Notes: a model not told the origin generated them from the letters alone. 64,000 bases of DNA from Rhodococcus sp. 14-2483-1-2 (GCF_002259405.1 NZ_NPFW01000013.1:62001-126000); one strand, 5' to 3'. Shown: positions 51,399 through 61,334, numbered from the stretch's first letter. Made by a program: numbers and translations.

Positions 51399-51950
51399 TC
51401 AGGGCTTGCGATATTCGGCGTCGAACGTCACGGTGACCTCGTCGACCACCTTCATTGCTCCGAACATCTGCGAATACGGAGTGATCTTGTAATCCGATTG
51501 ACGCACAGCAGTTTCGGACGCGATGTGCCATCGATCGCCGAGGTCCGTGACGTCCACATCCACGGTGATCTCCCTCGAAACGCCGTGAATCTCCGCCGTG
51601 CCGGACAGTCGAAATCCGGCGTCGACGGCGGTGATCTCCGCCGAACGGAACTGAATCGACGGATATCGGTCGGCGTCGAAGCTCTTGAGCGCGTTGGCTT
51701 TCGCCACGATCTTCTCCGGTCCGATCAAGGGCGTCAGTCCGCCCTCGCCGTGGACCACCTCGATCGATCTCACCTCGGCGGTCAGGGAAACCGCGGCGGG
51801 AGCGCCCCCGGACCACTCGACTGTCGCAGACCAGGAGTTCACCGCGATCGTCAGGCGATGCCCCATCTTGGATGCTTTTCCTGTGACATCCGTCCGGACA
51901 GCCAACTGCCCGCCGTGCGATGCGTCGAGCGTCCAGGTCTCGGTAGTCAT
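51399..51950 (-). CDS. YceI-family lipid-binding protein
   Basis: A 183-residue lipocalin-like protein without a signal peptide. It begins TWTLDASHGGQLAVRTDVTG and ends with the family pattern IHGVSREITVDVDVTDLG. YceI proteins bind isoprenoid or other lipids; the exact ligand is unknown. It precedes the SIMPL gene by 20 bases on the same strand, so the two are probably cotranscribed. Confidence 0.85.
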   Translation of the reverse strand: MTTETWTLDASHGGQLAVRTDVTGKASKMGHRLTIAVNSWSATVEWSGGAPAAVSLTAEVRSIEVVHGEGGLTPLIGPEKIVAKANALKSFDADRYPSIQFRSAEITAVDAGFRLSGTAEIHGVSREITVDVDVTDLGDRWHIASETAVRQSDYKITPYSQMFGAMKVVDEVTVTFDAEYRKP

Positions 51951-52015
51951 GCCCCGACTGTATCCGTCTCGCAGAACCGACGAAGGGACGCGGCGCAGGT
52001 GGTTAGGGTGGAGTT

Positions 52016-53674
52016 ATGTTCTCCAATTCCCCTCGAACATTCGTCGCCGACGCCCTCCGCGGTTTCGTCGCCGCCACCGACGACGTCACCTGGCACGCCG
52101 ATCCCGGCTATCTCACCCGCCGCTACCGCATCTCGGACGGTCAGGTCGCCCTGCTGTCCGGTGGGGGATCGGGGCACGAGCCGCTGCATGCCGGCTTCAT
52201 CGGTCGCGGCATGCTCACCGGCGCGTGCCCGGGGCTGGTCTTCACCTCACCCAACGCTCTCCAGGTACACGAGGCATCCAAGGCCGTGGACTCCGGCGGC
52301 GGAGTGTTGCACATCGTGAAGAACTACACCGGCGACGTGATGAACTTCAAGATCGCCCGGGAGTTGTTGCAGGAGGACAGCATTGCCGCCGATGTCGTTC
52401 TCGTCGACGACGACGTGGCCAGTGAGAGCGAGGACGGCCCGGGTCGTCGCGGCACCGCGGCGACCATCGTCGTCGAAAAGGTGTGCGGTGCAGCGGCAGA
52501 ACGCGGCGACAGCCTGCAGGCGATCGTCGCGCTGGGGCGTCGAACCGCGGAGAACGCACGCAGCATGGCGGTGGCGCTGAACCCGCCCACACTGCCGGGA
52601 GCGGACGAACCGTCCTTCGAGTTGCCCAGGGAAGAGATCGAACTCGGCATCGGCATCCACGGAGAACGCGGCACCGACCGCGTGCCCCGGCTGCCTGCCC
52701 AGGAGATCGTCGCGAAGCTGACCGATCCCATCGTGGACTCGCTCGGGTTGAACTCGGGCGAATCGGTGATCGCCGTGGTCAACGGGCTCGGGGCAACGCA
52801 CCCGCTGGAGCTGCACCTGCTGTTCGGTGAACTCTCGGAGTATCTGCACAGCAAAGGGATCGAGATATCCCGCTCGCTCGTCGGCAGCTTCGTCACCGCG
52901 CTCAACATGGGCGGAGCCTCGATCACCCTCGTGCGCGCCGACGACGAGATGCTCGAACTCTGGGACGCGCCGACCGACGCGCCCGGTTGGCCCAACGCCC
53001 AGAGCCGTGGTGCGAAGCCGGTGGGCGAACGCGGAGGCTTCGGGCCCTCCTTCGAGCCCTCTGACTCCGGAGAGGTTTCGGCGTTCGCCTCGACATGGAT
53101 CGGGACGTGGGCGCAGCGGGTACTCGACGAGGAACCTGCCTTGACCGAGCTGGATCGCAAGGCAGGCGACGGCGATTTCGGGACCAACATGGTGGCGGCC
53201 CTCGAACAGCTCGATCTGGACGCCGTCAAGGAAACCTACTCGGCAGCAACGGTATTCGAGGCGGTGAGTGAGGCCTACCTCGGCCATGCGGGCGGTACGT
53301 CCGGCGCGCTGTTCGGCATCTGGTTCCGCCAGTTCTACCGGACGATGCTGGAATCCGAGCCGGATCTCGCGGCTGTCGGGCAGGCCGCCCGTGCCGGGCT
53401 GGACAGCATCACCGAACTCGGTGGCGCACGGGTGGGCGACAAGACGATGGTCGACGCCATCGCCCCGGCCGTAGACGCGCTCGAGAAGGACGGCGGAACC
53501 TTGCAGGACGCTGCCGACGCGGCGAGAACCGGAGCCGAATCGACGAAGGACATCACCGCAAACCGCGGCCGTGCCAGCTACGTCGGTGAGGCCGCGCGCG
53601 GCGTCGTCGACCCCGGTGCGCTGGTCATGGCCTGGTTCTTCGAGGCGGCAGCTGGTTCTACCCCAGAGAGTTGA
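52016..53674 (+). CDS. dhaK: Dihydroxyacetone kinase (DhaK-DhaL fusion)
   Basis: A 552-residue fused kinase. The DhaK part has LLSGGGSGHEPLHAGFIGRG and the substrate-binding His in ELGIGIHGERGTDR (about residue 217). The DhaL part (from about residue 350) has the Mg-ATP loop AGDGDFGTNM and LGHAGGTSGALFGIWFRQFY. It phosphorylates dihydroxyacetone using ATP. Overlaps the following opposite-strand gene by 17 bases. Confidence 0.93.
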   Translation: MFSNSPRTFVADALRGFVAATDDVTWHADPGYLTRRYRISDGQVALLSGGGSGHEPLHAGFIGRGMLTGACPGLVFTSPNALQVHEASKAVDSGGGVLHIVKNYTGDVMNFKIARELLQEDSIAADVVLVDDDVASESEDGPGRRGTAATIVVEKVCGAAAERGDSLQAIVALGRRTAENARSMAVALNPPTLPGADEPSFELPREEIELGIGIHGERGTDRVPRLPAQEIVAKLTDPIVDSLGLNSGESVIAVVNGLGATHPLELHLLFGELSEYLHSKGIEISRSLVGSFVTALNMGGASITLVRADDEMLELWDAPTDAPGWPNAQSRGAKPVGERGGFGPSFEPSDSGEVSAFASTWIGTWAQRVLDEEPALTELDRKAGDGDFGTNMVAALEQLDLDAVKETYSAATVFEAVSEAYLGHAGGTSGALFGIWFRQFYRTMLESEPDLAAVGQAARAGLDSITELGGARVGDKTMVDAIAPAVDALEKDGGTLQDAADAARTGAESTKDITANRGRASYVGEAARGVVDPGALVMAWFFEAAAGSTPES

Positions 53675-54143
53675 GAAAAACCGCCGCGATCGCTTCGAGG
53701 CCGGCCTGATCGTCGGCGTCGAAGCGATCGGGGACAGGGCTGTCCAGATCGAACACACCGATCAGCGTCTCGCCCTGGTGCAGCGGTACGACGACCTCGG
53801 AGCGAGTGTTGGCATCGCACGCGATGTGGCCCGGGAAGGCATGGACGTCAGAGACGCGCTGCGTCTCACGGGTGGTCGCGGCGGCACCGCAGACACCCTT
53901 GCTCAGGGCGATGCGCACGCAGGCAGGCTGACCCTGAAACGGCCCGACCACCAGTTCGGTGCCGTCGTACAGGTAGAAGCCGACCCAATTGACCTCGGGC
54001 AGAGCGTGATAGACCAACGCAGAGAGATTGGCGGCGTTCGCGATCAGATTCGACTCTTCGTATACCAGGCCGCGGGCCTGCTCGGTGAGCTGCTGGTACT
54101 GCTCTACCTTGGATCCGTTCAGTTCGGTCGCGGTGAAGGACAT
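53658..54143 (-). CDS. msrC: Free methionine-(R)-sulfoxide reductase (GAF domain)
   Basis: A 161-residue GAF-domain enzyme. The three family cysteines are present: GQPACVRIALSKGVCGAAAT (two) and FPGHIACDANTRSEVVVPLH (one). It reduces free Met-R-sulfoxide with thioredoxin-type donors. Its ATG lies inside the 3' end of the DUF998 gene (25-base overlap), so the two are probably coupled. Confidence 0.9.
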   Translation of the reverse strand: MSFTATELNGSKVEQYQQLTEQARGLVYEESNLIANAANLSALVYHALPEVNWVGFYLYDGTELVVGPFQGQPACVRIALSKGVCGAAATTRETQRVSDVHAFPGHIACDANTRSEVVVPLHQGETLIGVFDLDSPVPDRFDADDQAGLEAIAAVFLNSLG

Positions 54144-54808
54144 GCGCCGAGTCTAAGCGCACATCCCAGCACCACCAGATACGCCGACATCCCGCCCACT
54201 TGAATCCGTTGCGCGATGCCGAGCCCGTACTGACCGGGCAGATTGTCGGCGATCAACAGCCACGCGGTGGCCAGCGTCGTGAGGATCAGGACGGCAAGGC
54301 CCAGCGTGCGAAGCAGCGGGTACAGCCGGTAGCGGAACGCGGCCAGCGTGAACGCAACCATGACGGTGAAGATCGCGAACACCGCGATGGTGCTGGTGAG
54401 TGCGTGAAGATGATGGAGTTGCGGGAAGAGCCCGCTGGGTTCGATCGGGCAACTCGGATCGTCGGCCGCGACACACTCGAGGGGGAGTTTTGCGTCGGCG
54501 ATGGTGGCGATACCGAAGATGCCCGACGCGACCCAGCCGGTGACGACGAGCCGTCGACGCGGGGTTGCCAGGAAGCCGAGAACCGCGGCGAAGACCATCA
54601 GTGAACCCGTGACGACGTCTGCGGTGGAGAAGAACTCGCGGTACGGCTGATCGCGGGCGTCGAGTTCGCTGAGGAACGAGGTGGTCGGGTCCAGGCCGGT
54701 ATCGAGAAAGAACTCGGCCACCCACGCGGAGTACAGCAGTCCGGCGAGGATCAAGCAGATCGCCACTACGACCCGGCGGATATCCACGCCTTCAGTTCTC
54801 GAACGCAC
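54119..54808 (-). CDS. DUF998 membrane protein
   Basis: A 229-residue protein with six membrane helices. It carries the DUF998 pattern: AEFFLDTGLDPTTSFLSELD (conserved loop after helix 1), then SLMVFAAVLGFLATPRRRLV and HALTSTIAVFAIFTVMVAFT. Function unknown. A GTG at 54787 is an alternative start. Confidence 0.85.
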   Translation of the reverse strand: MRSRTEGVDIRRVVVAICLILAGLLYSAWVAEFFLDTGLDPTTSFLSELDARDQPYREFFSTADVVTGSLMVFAAVLGFLATPRRRLVVTGWVASGIFGIATIADAKLPLECVAADDPSCPIEPSGLFPQLHHLHALTSTIAVFAIFTVMVAFTLAAFRYRLYPLLRTLGLAVLILTTLATAWLLIADNLPGQYGLGIAQRIQVGGMSAYLVVLGCALRLGACPSPRPN

Positions 54809-54817
54809 CGACCAAGG

Positions 54818-55861
54818 CTAGCCAGTCAGTACATCGGCAGTTGCCACCGCCAGTGCGACCGCGGAGTCGCAGTGGTCGGTCAGGACGGTCAGTGTGGGAA
54901 CCGTGCGGGCATAGCGAGCGGCGGTGTCGTCTTTCTCGGGCATGCCGAGCACGGGGTTGCCCAACACGATGTCCGCGAAGCACGACGAATCGGAATCGCG
55001 TGTTTCGACGGTGTAGCCGCCCTGCTGGACGGGCTCGCGGTCCGTCGAACGCATGTCGCCGTCGACGTAGCCGAGCGAGACGTCGAGCATCGCCAGGCTG
55101 TCCGCAAATGTTGCCGAGGACGCCGTGAAATGGCAACGGTACGGATCGGACGCAGGGTTCCAGCGCTCCACCGTCCAGGTTGCGGGCAAGTGCTCCAGGA
55201 CGGCGCACAGGTCTTTCATGGCGAGTGGAAGGTTGTACCTGGACTCGGCGCGCAGTGGTGGATCGTCCAACAGACCGAGTGCGGTCTCGGTAACGGATGT
55301 CGCTGCGGTGCACGCGTCTCCTACACTGCGGGACACCTCGATCGCGGCGAAACTACGACCGGATTCGGTGAGGTAACCCGTAATGGCCCCCGCGGTGGCA
55401 CCGTCGAACTCCCCGCGAAGCGGAAAGCTGATGCGGCACGAGCCGTGCACCGAGTTGTCGAGATACACCTGTTCGCCACCGATCGTGACCTGCTCGGTCC
55501 CCGGGTCGTCGGACGTCGGCCGATACGCGTTCAGATCGATGGAGACGGCGTCGGTGGCGCTCGATGTCGCAGGTCTCAGGGTGGCCGAGCACGTGCTCAA
55601 TTCGCCATCGGGGCGGAGCTGCACCACCGTGCCGAGGTCGGCGAGATCGTCCTCGGTGAGAAAACCGCAGGGGTCGAGACTTCGGACGAATTCCGCCGAG
55701 TCGGCGAGATATCGGTCTGCCTCCGACATCTCGAATCCATACTTGTTCTGCGGCGACGAACTGCCTGCGGGGAGAGCATTGCCGAGCAACACCACCGCGC
55801 ATCCACTCGTCGATACCGACATCGCCAGCGCCACTGCCGCGAGCAACCAATTTCTACGCAC
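54818..55861 (-). CDS. DUF3558-like lipoprotein
   Basis: A 347-residue lipoprotein (lipobox STSGC). Two Cys-containing repeats, one at SLDPCGFLTEDDLADLG and the second at LPLAMKDLCAVLEHLPATW, each followed by a later Cys, resemble DUF3558-type extracellular domains. Function unknown. It lies nine bases before the DUF998 gene on the same strand. Confidence 0.75.
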   Translation of the reverse strand: MRRNWLLAAVALAMSVSTSGCAVVLLGNALPAGSSSPQNKYGFEMSEADRYLADSAEFVRSLDPCGFLTEDDLADLGTVVQLRPDGELSTCSATLRPATSSATDAVSIDLNAYRPTSDDPGTEQVTIGGEQVYLDNSVHGSCRISFPLRGEFDGATAGAITGYLTESGRSFAAIEVSRSVGDACTAATSVTETALGLLDDPPLRAESRYNLPLAMKDLCAVLEHLPATWTVERWNPASDPYRCHFTASSATFADSLAMLDVSLGYVDGDMRSTDREPVQQGGYTVETRDSDSSCFADIVLGNPVLGMPEKDDTAARYARTVPTLTVLTDHCDSAVALAVATADVLTG

Positions 55862-55944
55862 CGTTTCCCCCGAACTCGAATCAACCGATCATGGGGTTGG
55901 ACGCGCGGGGGCTCGAGATGGTTTCAAGCGGGAGTGGAGCCGAA

Positions 55945-56361
55945 CTATTCTGCGGCAAGTTCGTCGACCACTCGGTCGGCTGCCTCGGTGGGGTCCTCGT
56001 GTTCCCAGATTCGTACGACGCGCCAGCCCTCCGCGAGCAGCTTCTCGTCCGTGTCGCGATCGCGCGTGACGTTGGCCGCCAATTTGTCGGCCCACCATTG
56101 CGCGTTGTTGCGGGGCTTGGTGGCGTGCACCGGGCAGCTGTGCCAGAAGCAGCCGTCGACGTAGACCGCGACCTTGCGCCTGGGAAACACCAGATCTGCT
56201 CGACGCCGCATGCCCTTCAGCGGAGCGCGATCGACGAAATACCGCAGGCCTCGACGGTGCAGCGCTCGCCGCAGCGCCACCTCGGGCTTGGTGTCACGGC
56301 GTTTCTGCTTGCTCAGCCGGGCACTGGTCTTGGCGTCGGTGGCGGGTCGGTCTGCGCTCAC
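55945..56361 (-). CDS. vsr: Vsr very-short-patch mismatch endonuclease
   Basis: A 138-residue nuclease. The family pattern is complete: RRDTKPEVALRRALHRRGLR, PLKGMRRRADLVFPRRKVAV, YVDGCFWHSCPVHATKPRNN and GWRVVRIWEHED. It nicks T:G mismatches that arise when 5-methylcytosine deaminates. GTG overlaps the methyltransferase stop (GTGA), so it is co-translated with its partner. Confidence 0.93.
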   Translation of the reverse strand: MSADRPATDAKTSARLSKQKRRDTKPEVALRRALHRRGLRYFVDRAPLKGMRRRADLVFPRRKVAVYVDGCFWHSCPVHATKPRNNAQWWADKLAANVTRDRDTDEKLLAEGWRVVRIWEHEDPTEAADRVVDELAAE

Positions 56362-57521
56362 ACCGGAACTCGATCGACGTATCCGCCCATGCGCTCGAGG
56401 TGTGCGTCGAGGTCGTCGAGAAAGCCGTCGACGAAACGGAGATTGCCTGCTCGTGCCCGCTTGAGGAATCCGGCGGTCGCTCGCGCGGAGAGCAGCTTCG
56501 AGTCGTCGAGGAAATCGATCAGGTCCTCGTAGGGCTCGTGTACCGGCATGGTCGTCACGTCGACCCGGTAGCTGGTGCGATCGCGTCCCCACGCTGCGGT
56601 CGGCCAGGCCTGACCAGGCAGCAGAGCTTGATCGTTCGACGCGTCGTACGGCTTCGGATCGTCGAGTGCGCTCGCCGCCCACGACGCCATGCGCACACTG
56701 ACGGCATTGCCGACGAGCTTCCAGCGATGTCCGCTGCGGACACCGGGCTGCTGGACGGCGGGCAGCGTCCACTCCGGATCGAAGCCCTGCAGGCGTTCGG
56801 CCCCGACGATGCCGGGAGTGACGATCTCTCCGGACGGCAGGCGAACCGCCGGGGGACTGGCGATACCGAGCGAAGATCCGCCCTTGAGCGTCGGGACGGC
56901 GTTGACCGCCCAGCCCAGGCCGCGAATGCCCTCGGTCCAGTAGAAGCCGCACGGCTGTGTGGTGGGGTCGCCGTCGGGCAGCGGTCCTGCGTCCTGCGAG
57001 AACAGCACCTCCCGTGGATCGTCGGTGCGCGAGGCCAGCATCACCACCCGCTGTCGACGCTGCGGCAAACCGAACGCGCGGGCGTCGACGACGCGGTAGG
57101 CCCACATGTAGCCGAGGTCCTCGAGCGCGTCGGTGATGTGGCGCATGGCTGCCCCGCGGCCGAGCTGCAGCATGAACGGCACGTTCTCCATCAGCAGCCA
57201 TCGCGGACCGCGTCGACGGGAGACCAGCCGAAACACCTCGTCCACCAAACCGGAACGGGCACCGGTGATGCCCGCGGTGCGTCCGGCCTGGGAGAGGTCC
57301 TGACAGGGGAAACCGGCTGCGACCAGTTCGGTGTCGGCGGGCAGGCTTCGAAGAGTGGTCACGTCCGTGTGCAGAGGTGTCTCGGGCATGCGCGCTCGAA
57401 GGACGGCCCCGGCTCCGGGATCGATCTCGCACAGCAACTGCGTCGTCCACCCCGCGTCGGCCAACCCCAGCTCGAGCCCGCCGATCCCCGCGAACAACCC
57501 GACCATCGACCGTGCGCTCAC
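56358..57521 (-). CDS. dcm: DNA (cytosine-5) methyltransferase
   Basis: A 387-residue enzyme: SAM motif MVGLFAGIGGLELGLADAGW, catalytic Cys in VAAGFPCQDLSQAGRTAGIT (about residue 75), ENV in LLMENVPFML, and FGLPQRRQRVVMLASR. The target-recognition region and a C-terminal extension of about 75 residues follow. The GTG at 57521, with GGGAAGGG five bases before it, is preferred; a GTG at 57572 would add 17 residues. No restriction enzyme is visible, so it is an orphan methylase with Vsr, or has a distant partner. Confidence 0.92.
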   Translation of the reverse strand: MSARSMVGLFAGIGGLELGLADAGWTTQLLCEIDPGAGAVLRARMPETPLHTDVTTLRSLPADTELVAAGFPCQDLSQAGRTAGITGARSGLVDEVFRLVSRRRGPRWLLMENVPFMLQLGRGAAMRHITDALEDLGYMWAYRVVDARAFGLPQRRQRVVMLASRTDDPREVLFSQDAGPLPDGDPTTQPCGFYWTEGIRGLGWAVNAVPTLKGGSSLGIASPPAVRLPSGEIVTPGIVGAERLQGFDPEWTLPAVQQPGVRSGHRWKLVGNAVSVRMASWAASALDDPKPYDASNDQALLPGQAWPTAAWGRDRTSYRVDVTTMPVHEPYEDLIDFLDDSKLLSARATAGFLKRARAGNLRFVDGFLDDLDAHLERMGGYVDRVPV

Positions 57522-57684
57522 GTGTGCCCTTCCCTCGCCCGACGGTCCTACGTTACTCGAGAGTCGGTTCACTTGACCTCGACCTTGCTCGAGGTTTCAC
57601 ACTGGAATGCGAGGGCCGAAAAATCGGTTGGAAACTGAGCCTGTGCAATGAAATCATTCGAGCACAGCAATAAGGAGAAGAACT

Positions 57685-59478
57685 GTGTCTACGGGTGTGC
57701 TCGATCCCGAAACCCGAACCCTGGATCAGCCGTACCCGGACACCGCGAAGCCACCCAGCTCACTGCGTCGTTTCGCGCCGTTTCTGCTGCCGTACAAGTG
57801 GTTCTACATCGCCTCGATCGTGGTCTCGCTGATCGCCACCATGACCGGTCTGGTGATTCCGCTGGTGATGCAACGCGTCATCGACGGCCCCATCACCGAT
57901 CGCAATTTCTCGGCAGTCTGGTGGCCCGCGGCGTTCGTCCTGTTGCTCGGCACCATCGACGCACTCGGTATCTGGGTTCGCCGATACCTGGTCTCCCGCC
58001 CGTCGAGCCAATTCGAGATCTCTGCGCGGGCAACGGTATTCGACAAGTTGCAGCGGTTGTCGGTCTCGGCTCACGAAAGCTGGGAATCGGGTCAGCTGCT
58101 CTCTCGCGCCATCGCGGACCTCGGCTCGCTGCGGCGGTTCATGGCCTTCATCGGCCCGTTCATCATCATCAACGCCGTCACACTCGTCGTCGGTATCGGC
58201 GTATTGCTGGTCCAGTCCTGGCAGTTGGGGCTGATCATGCTGGTGACGTCGGTACCGCTGGTGATCGCCTGCACCAAGTTCGAGACGCTGTATCGCGTCG
58301 TGGCCCGTGACGCTCAGGATCAGGCAGGCGACGTCACGACGACGGTCGAAGAGTCCATCCAGGGTATTCGCGTCCTCAAGGCATTCGGTCGAAGTGCCCA
58401 CTTGGGCAAGCAGTTTCTTCGTCAGGCGCGCACGTTGCGTGGCACCGAACTGAAGAAGGTGCGCTACCTGGCGATCATCTGGGCGGTGATCGTCGGACTG
58501 CAGCCGATCACCATCGGCGCGATCCTGGCGGTGGGCACGTACTCGATCGTGCAGGGCACCATGACGGTCGGCACGCTCGTCGCGGCCATCGCCATCGTCA
58601 CCTTCCTGCTGTGGCCGATCGAATCGTTCGGGTATCTGCTGGCCGAGCTGAACAACGCGCGCACGGCAGCGGATCGGTACTGGGAGATCATGGACACTCC
58701 CGAAACCGTCACAGATCCGGACAATCCCGTCGAACTGCCCGAAAGAATCCGTGGCCGAGTGCAATTCGATCGCGTCGGATTCACCTTTCCCGACGCGTCC
58801 TCGCCGCTTCTCACCGACGTCAGCTTCGTCGTCGAGCCGGGTGAGACCGTCGCGCTGGTCGGCAACACCGGTAGCGGAAAGACTGCACTGACGAACCTCG
58901 TGCCTCGACTGTTCGACGCCACCGAGGGGTCCATCACCATCGACGGAATCGACGTGGCCTCGATGCGGTTGGCCGATCTGCGCTCGATCGTCACGGTGGC
59001 GTTCGAGGATCCGGTGTTGTTCTCGGCCAGTGCGCGCGAGAACATCGCGCTCGGTTCGCCCGGCGCGTCCGATGCCGAGATTGCCGAGGCGTTGGAGATC
59101 GCGCACGCAACGGATTTCGTCGAGCAGTTGCCGTGGGGTCTTGACACTCGCATCGGTGAGCAGGGCATGAGTCTGTCCGGTGGGCAGCGGCAGCGGCTCG
59201 CACTGGCGCGGGCGGTGCTGGGCAAGCCGCGGGTGCTGGTGCTCGACGACCCACTGTCCGCGCTCGACGTGGACACCGAAGCCAAAGTGCAGAAGGAATT
59301 GCGGCGTGTGTTGGCGCATTCGACGACAGTGCTGGTGGCGCACCGGCCGTCGACCGCTGCGTTGGCCGACCGCGTGCTGTATCTCGAGAACGGAAGAATT
59401 GTGGAGCAGGGAACACACGAGGGACTGCTGGCGTCGTCGCCGCGGTACCGCGAGGTGATGGGGTCGATTCATGGCTGA
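57685..59478 (+). CDS. ABC exporter half 1 (degenerate ATP site)
   Basis: A 597-residue half-transporter with six membrane helices (residues about 35-310) and an ATPase domain with Walker A ALVGNTGSGKTALTN, signature MSLSGGQRQRLALAR and Walker B VLVLDDPLSALD. The residue after Walker B is Asp instead of catalytic Glu, and the Q-loop reads VAFEDPVLFS, with Glu where Gln is expected. GTG start after AAGGAGAAG. It overlaps the second half by eight bases. Confidence 0.92.
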   Translation: MSTGVLDPETRTLDQPYPDTAKPPSSLRRFAPFLLPYKWFYIASIVVSLIATMTGLVIPLVMQRVIDGPITDRNFSAVWWPAAFVLLLGTIDALGIWVRRYLVSRPSSQFEISARATVFDKLQRLSVSAHESWESGQLLSRAIADLGSLRRFMAFIGPFIIINAVTLVVGIGVLLVQSWQLGLIMLVTSVPLVIACTKFETLYRVVARDAQDQAGDVTTTVEESIQGIRVLKAFGRSAHLGKQFLRQARTLRGTELKKVRYLAIIWAVIVGLQPITIGAILAVGTYSIVQGTMTVGTLVAAIAIVTFLLWPIESFGYLLAELNNARTAADRYWEIMDTPETVTDPDNPVELPERIRGRVQFDRVGFTFPDASSPLLTDVSFVVEPGETVALVGNTGSGKTALTNLVPRLFDATEGSITIDGIDVASMRLADLRSIVTVAFEDPVLFSASARENIALGSPGASDAEIAEALEIAHATDFVEQLPWGLDTRIGEQGMSLSGGQRQRLALARAVLGKPRVLVLDDPLSALDVDTEAKVQKELRRVLAHSTTVLVAHRPSTAALADRVLYLENGRIVEQGTHEGLLASSPRYREVMGSIHG

Positions 59479-61294
59479 GCAAACTGCAGCTGCGGATTGG
59501 CGCGGCGTCGGCGGTGAGGAATCCGAGGTCGACGCAACCGGAAACCTGGTGTTGGCCGGGCGTTCTCGCCGGTTGCTCGTCTCGTTGGTGCGCCCGTACA
59601 AGAAGCAGGCCCTGCTGTCCTTCCTGATCATTCTGGTCGACAACATCACCTACGTTGCCGGTCCGCTGTTCATCGCCTATGCGCTGGACAACGGCGTCGG
59701 CGCTGCGGGACAGGGTGATTGGGGTCCGCTGCTGTGGGCGGTCGGCGGCTACACCGGCTTCGGTCTGCTCGGGATGCTCACCACCTACGCGTTTCTCACC
59801 GTCTCCGGTCGGCTGAGCCAGAACATCCTGTACGACCTGCGCGGACGGGTATTCGACCATGCCCAGAAGCTGAGCTTGTCGTTCCACGAGAAGTACACCT
59901 CGGGACGGCTGATCTCGCGACTGACCAGCGATGTCGAGTCTCTGCAAACGCTCCTCGAGAGTGCGCTCAACGATGCCTTGACGGCGATCCTGTCGATGGT
60001 GTCGATCGCGATCATCCTGGTGTACCTCGACGTTCCTATGGCGATGATCGTGCTGGCCGGCTTCGTTCCGCTGGTCCTCGTCACCCGCTGGTCACAGCGG
60101 CGACAACGCCAGGGATACCGTCGAACACGGGTGGCGATCGCGCGCGTGGTGGTCCATTTCGTGGAGTCGATGGGCGGCATCCGCGCGGTGCAGGTGTTCC
60201 GACGCGAGGGCCGCAACGACGCCATTCTCAGCACCGAGGACTCGGAGTATCGCGACGCCACCACCGCGGCGCTGCGCGGTATGGCGAGCTACACCGGCAT
60301 CGTGCGCTGGATCGGCAACGTCACGCTCGCGATCATCCTGGTGTTCGGTAGCTGGCGAGTGATCAACGGCCACATGGACATCGGTGTGCTCGCGGCCTAC
60401 GTGCTGTATCTGCGCCGGTTCTACGGGCCGCTGGACGAGCTGGCGATGGTGTTCAACGCCTACCAGTCCGCCGCCGCTGCCCTGGAGAAGATCTCCGGTG
60501 TACTCGAAGAGGAGCCGTCGGTGACGGCACCGAAGAACCCGGTGGAGATCGGAACTGCGAAGGGCGACATCACGTTCGACGACGTGCACTTCGCCTACGG
60601 CTCCGAACGCGTCGTGCTGCCGGAGTTCTCGCTGCACGTACCCGCCGGACAGGTGGTCGCGATGGTCGGAGCCACCGGAGCAGGCAAGTCGACACTGGCA
60701 AAGCTGTTGGCGCGCTTCTACGATCCGACGGCCGGAGCCGTGCGGCTCGACGGCATCGACATGCGGGAGATCGGCGACGAGGACCTGCGTCGCAACGTCG
60801 TGATGGTGACACAGGAGTCGTTCCTGTTCTCCGGTTCGGTGGCAGACAACATCCGGCTCGGACGCCCCACCGCGACCGATGCGGAGGTGCGGGCAGCGGC
60901 GGACGCCGTCGGGCTGACGGAGTTCATCGCGTCGCTACCGGAGGGAATCGACACCGACGTGCGCAAGCGCGGAGGTCGATTGTCCTCGGGCCAAAGGCAA
61001 TTGGTGGCCTTCGCGCGGGTGTTCCTGGCCGCGCCGTCGGTGATCGTGCTGGACGAGGCAACGTCGAGCCTGGACATCCCGAGCGAGCGACTGGTGCAGC
61101 GCGCACTCGAGACGATCCTGCAGGGGCGAACTGCGCTGATCATCGCGCACCGCCTGTCGACGGTGGCGATCGCCGATCGGGTACTCGTCATGGCCGACGG
61201 GAACATCGTCGAGGACGGAACCCCCGAGGACCTCATCGCGGGAGAGGGACGCTTCGCGCACCTGCACGAGGCGTGGGAAGACTCGCTGGTCTGA
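59471..61294 (+). CDS. ABC exporter half 2 (canonical ATP site)
   Basis: A 607-residue half-transporter with six membrane helices and an ATPase domain having Walker A AMVGATGAGKSTLAK, Q-loop VMVTQESFLFS and Walker B VIVLDEATSSLD with catalytic Glu. The signature is altered: RLSSGQRQLVAFAR instead of LSGGQ. With half 1 it forms a heterodimer in which one ATP site combines both defects and the other is intact, as in known heterodimeric multidrug exporters. Substrate unknown. Confidence 0.92.
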   Translation: MAEQTAAADWRGVGGEESEVDATGNLVLAGRSRRLLVSLVRPYKKQALLSFLIILVDNITYVAGPLFIAYALDNGVGAAGQGDWGPLLWAVGGYTGFGLLGMLTTYAFLTVSGRLSQNILYDLRGRVFDHAQKLSLSFHEKYTSGRLISRLTSDVESLQTLLESALNDALTAILSMVSIAIILVYLDVPMAMIVLAGFVPLVLVTRWSQRRQRQGYRRTRVAIARVVVHFVESMGGIRAVQVFRREGRNDAILSTEDSEYRDATTAALRGMASYTGIVRWIGNVTLAIILVFGSWRVINGHMDIGVLAAYVLYLRRFYGPLDELAMVFNAYQSAAAALEKISGVLEEEPSVTAPKNPVEIGTAKGDITFDDVHFAYGSERVVLPEFSLHVPAGQVVAMVGATGAGKSTLAKLLARFYDPTAGAVRLDGIDMREIGDEDLRRNVVMVTQESFLFSGSVADNIRLGRPTATDAEVRAAADAVGLTEFIASLPEGIDTDVRKRGGRLSSGQRQLVAFARVFLAAPSVIVLDEATSSLDIPSERLVQRALETILQGRTALIIAHRLSTVAIADRVLVMADGNIVEDGTPEDLIAGEGRFAHLHEAWEDSLV

Positions 61295-61334
61295 TTTTCG
61301 TAACGCGTCGTCGGTCCACGGCGAAATGACCTGT

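Noticed and set aside
61326..61334. ATG at 61326 as start of the small secreted protein
   Set aside because: The ATG at 61335 gives a more usual signal peptide start (Met-Arg-Arg); neither has a good ribosome site.
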